NCBI GenBank assembly: GCA_964604675.1
Contig: CAZSAT010000006.1
Location: 38,811-102,810 of the forward strand
Direction: 5' to 3'
From: CAZSAT01 sp964604675
GTDB taxonomy: Bacteria; Myxococcota_A; UBA796; CAJQPC01
Length of the DNA stretch: 64,000 nucleotides
The first letter of the stretch is position 1; each line of letters begins with the position of its first letter. The position numbers and the translations under genes were made by a program. A model generated the notes under the pieces. That model was not told the DNA's origin. It saw only the letters and a program-made list of their open reading frames with translations, and did not search any database. Shown here piece after piece: positions 62,683 to 64,000 of this stretch.

Positions 62683-63915
62683 GTGCTGGCCCTTGTTGCC
62701 CTCTCCCTGGCCGCCGAGCGGCGGACACCGGTGGTCGTCGCCGTCGAGCGCGCCATGCCCGCGGTGGTGTCGCTGGAGTGTGAGGTCCAGCAGACCTCGC
62801 CCTTCCTGATGATGGGGGGGAGCTACACCGCCACCTCGGACGGCAGTGGGGTGCTGATCGACGCCGACGGTGTGGTGCTGACGAACGCCCACGTCGTTCA
62901 AGGTGCCGGGCGGATCACGGCGCAGCTCCCAGATGGCCGCACCTTCAACGCCCGCGTGCTCGGACTGGAGCAGGATCTGGACCTCGCGGTGCTGCAGCTC
63001 GACGACGCCAGCGGGCTTCCCACGGTCGTGCTCGGCACCTCGTCCGACCTGATGTTGGGGGAGACCGTGATCGCTCTGGGCAACCCCTACGGGCTCGATC
63101 ACACCGTCTCGACCGGCGTGGTGAGCACGGTCTCGCGGGAGATGGAGATCGCCGAGGGGGTGTACCAGACCTATGTGCAGACCGACGCCGCCATCAACCC
63201 TGGCAACTCGGGGGGCGCGCTCGTCAACATCGACGGCGACCTCATCGGCGTGAACACCGCGGTGCACAGCGCGGGGCAAGGCATCGGCTTCGCGATCCCG
63301 GCCGATCGCGCGGTGAAGGTGGCCCACGACCTGATGCGCTTCGGTTCGGTGCGCGCGCCATGGCTCGGGGTCGACCTCGTGGACGTCAGCGCCTACAAGC
63401 TGCGCGGCACGCCCTTGTCCGAGGGCGCCGTCCAGGTGAGCTGGGTGCACGACGGTGGACCCGCAGCAGGCAAGCTGCAGAAGGGCGACCTGCTGTACAA
63501 GGTCGACGACCGCCCGATCCACTCGCGCGCCGACCTCAACGCCTTCCTCGCCGAGTCGGCGCCCGGCCGGAGCGTGGGGCTCGACGTCTACCGCGGGTCG
63601 AGCCATCGTCGGGTCACGCTCTCCACCGGTGCGGCCGATTCGGCCTCCTGGGCCCGCACCCTCGAGGACGTGTTGGGAATCACCCTGGCACCGAGCCAGG
63701 GTGGCCTGGTCGTGGAGACCGCCCATCCCCAAGGCGCGTGGGTCCGCTACCGCCTTCGGGTGGGTGACGTCATCGAAGCCGTCGACGGACGCACCGTCGG
63801 CACGGCGGAGCAGCTCGCCGCCGCGCTGGTGGCCGCCCGCTCCTCTCATCGTCCGTCTGCCCTGTTCACGGTACGCCGCGGACGCTACCGGGGCAACATC
63901 AACCTCCCCATCTGA
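62683..63915 (+). CDS. HtrA/DegP-like periplasmic serine protease
   Basis: A 410-residue secreted trypsin-like protease with two PDZ domains. The signal peptide is very short (MLALVALSLAAERR). The catalytic triad is His70 (LTNAHVV), Asp100 (QDLDLAVL) and Ser176 (INPGNSGGAL). PDZ1 spans about 225-315 (APWLGVDLVDVSAYKLRG, GDLLYKVDDRPIHSRADL). PDZ2 spans about 330-410 (GITLAPSQGGLVVETAHPQG, GDVIEAVDGRTVGTAEQL). Such proteases degrade or refold misfolded envelope proteins. The GTG at 62683 is preceded by a TTGACA/TAGGCA promoter and no Shine-Dalgarno. It is divergent from the BamD-like gene, giving an envelope-quality-control pair. Confidence 0.94.
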   Translation: MLALVALSLAAERRTPVVVAVERAMPAVVSLECEVQQTSPFLMMGGSYTATSDGSGVLIDADGVVLTNAHVVQGAGRITAQLPDGRTFNARVLGLEQDLDLAVLQLDDASGLPTVVLGTSSDLMLGETVIALGNPYGLDHTVSTGVVSTVSREMEIAEGVYQTYVQTDAAINPGNSGGALVNIDGDLIGVNTAVHSAGQGIGFAIPADRAVKVAHDLMRFGSVRAPWLGVDLVDVSAYKLRGTPLSEGAVQVSWVHDGGPAAGKLQKGDLLYKVDDRPIHSRADLNAFLAESAPGRSVGLDVYRGSSHRRVTLSTGAADSASWARTLEDVLGITLAPSQGGLVVETAHPQGAWVRYRLRVGDVIEAVDGRTVGTAEQLAAALVAARSSHRPSALFTVRRGRYRGNINLPI

Positions 63916-63930
63916 ACCGCCGAGGTCTCC

Positions 63931-64000
63931 GTGGCCCAACTGCCTCCCGTCACCTTCTCCACGCTCGTGCACTCCCTCGCGGGCTCCGCGATGGCGCACA
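63931..64000 (+). CDS. DUF1844-like protein, 5' end only
   Basis: Only the first 23 codons are in the window. The GTG at 63931 has GAGG six bases upstream. The visible sequence MAQLPPVTFSTLVHSLAGSA follows the start of DUF1844 proteins ('LPP..FSTLV.SL...A...LG'), small proteins common in deltaproteobacteria. It lies 15 bases after the protease stop and is probably cotranscribed with it. Confidence 0.55.
   Translation, partial: MAQLPPVTFSTLVHSLAGSAMAH

Overview
This is a GC-rich bacterial window carrying about 52 protein-coding genes packed end to end, with no intergenic gap over 300 bases and no rRNA, tRNA, CRISPR array, transposase or phage gene that I can see. Several features point to a Myxococcota-like (deltaproteobacterial) predator/scavenger-type genome: many very short-signal lipoproteins with Asp/Thr/Ser-rich linkers, MopE-type metal-binding repeats, FG-GAP propellers, a multihaem cytochrome lipoprotein, large TPR proteins and a DUF1844-like protein next to an HtrA protease. 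That lineage assignment is an inference from gene content, not from a marker-gene search.

Layout. 1-4.2 kb: end of an unidentified (possibly PilZ-like) gene, pheT-pheS (minus) and a divergent 2Fe-2S ferredoxin. 4.2-6.7 kb: an unusual LtrA/inward-rectifier K+ channel fusion and a small membrane protein. 6.9-10.1 kb: a lipid-type acyltransferase coupled to an acyl-CoA ligase, then a lipoprotein. 10.2-16.3 kb: an ATPase-like/TPR protein and a three-gene lipoprotein operon built around an 11-haem cytochrome. 16.3-25.9 kb: prfC, a plant-type UDP-sugar pyrophosphorylase, REC proteins and a hybrid-less histidine kinase, a lipoprotein with a 15x Asp-Thr linker and an ABC-F ATPase. 26-40.1 kb: a surface-polysaccharide island with a 7-bladed FG-GAP lipoprotein, three alkaline-phosphatase-superfamily ('sulfatase') proteins, a clan GH-A glycosidase, AlgF-AlgI-AlgX/J acetylation genes and a second AlgX-like protein. 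40.2-50 kb: an FMN glutamate-synthase-like protein, a PKD/lamin-tail/cytochrome lipoprotein, two cysteine-peptidase-like genes (one frameshifted), small lipoproteins and a YfhO-type membrane protein. 50-53.4 kb: a 1,128-residue lipoprotein of 14 MopE repeats ending in a C-type lectin domain. 53.4-57.4 kb: a two-component system in operon with three membrane proteins. 57.5-64 kb: xseA, a diguanylate cyclase, a YdcF-like protein, BamD-like, HtrA-like and the start of a DUF1844-like gene.

How the genes fit together. Housekeeping genes (pheST, prfC, xseA, ABC-F) alternate with envelope functions. The 26-40 kb island looks like a polysaccharide-decorating module: membrane O-acetyl transfer (AlgI) with periplasmic partners (AlgF, AlgX/J), AlkP-fold enzymes that carry Thr where sulfatases have Cys/Ser, and a secreted glycosidase. 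The UDP-sugar pyrophosphorylase could supply sugar nucleotides, but it is not adjacent. A recurring pattern of possible regulatory interest is a TANNNT -10-like hexamer placed 11-13 bases before the start codon of many first genes that lack a Shine-Dalgarno sequence, which predicts leaderless transcripts; other first genes have a clear GGAGG instead.
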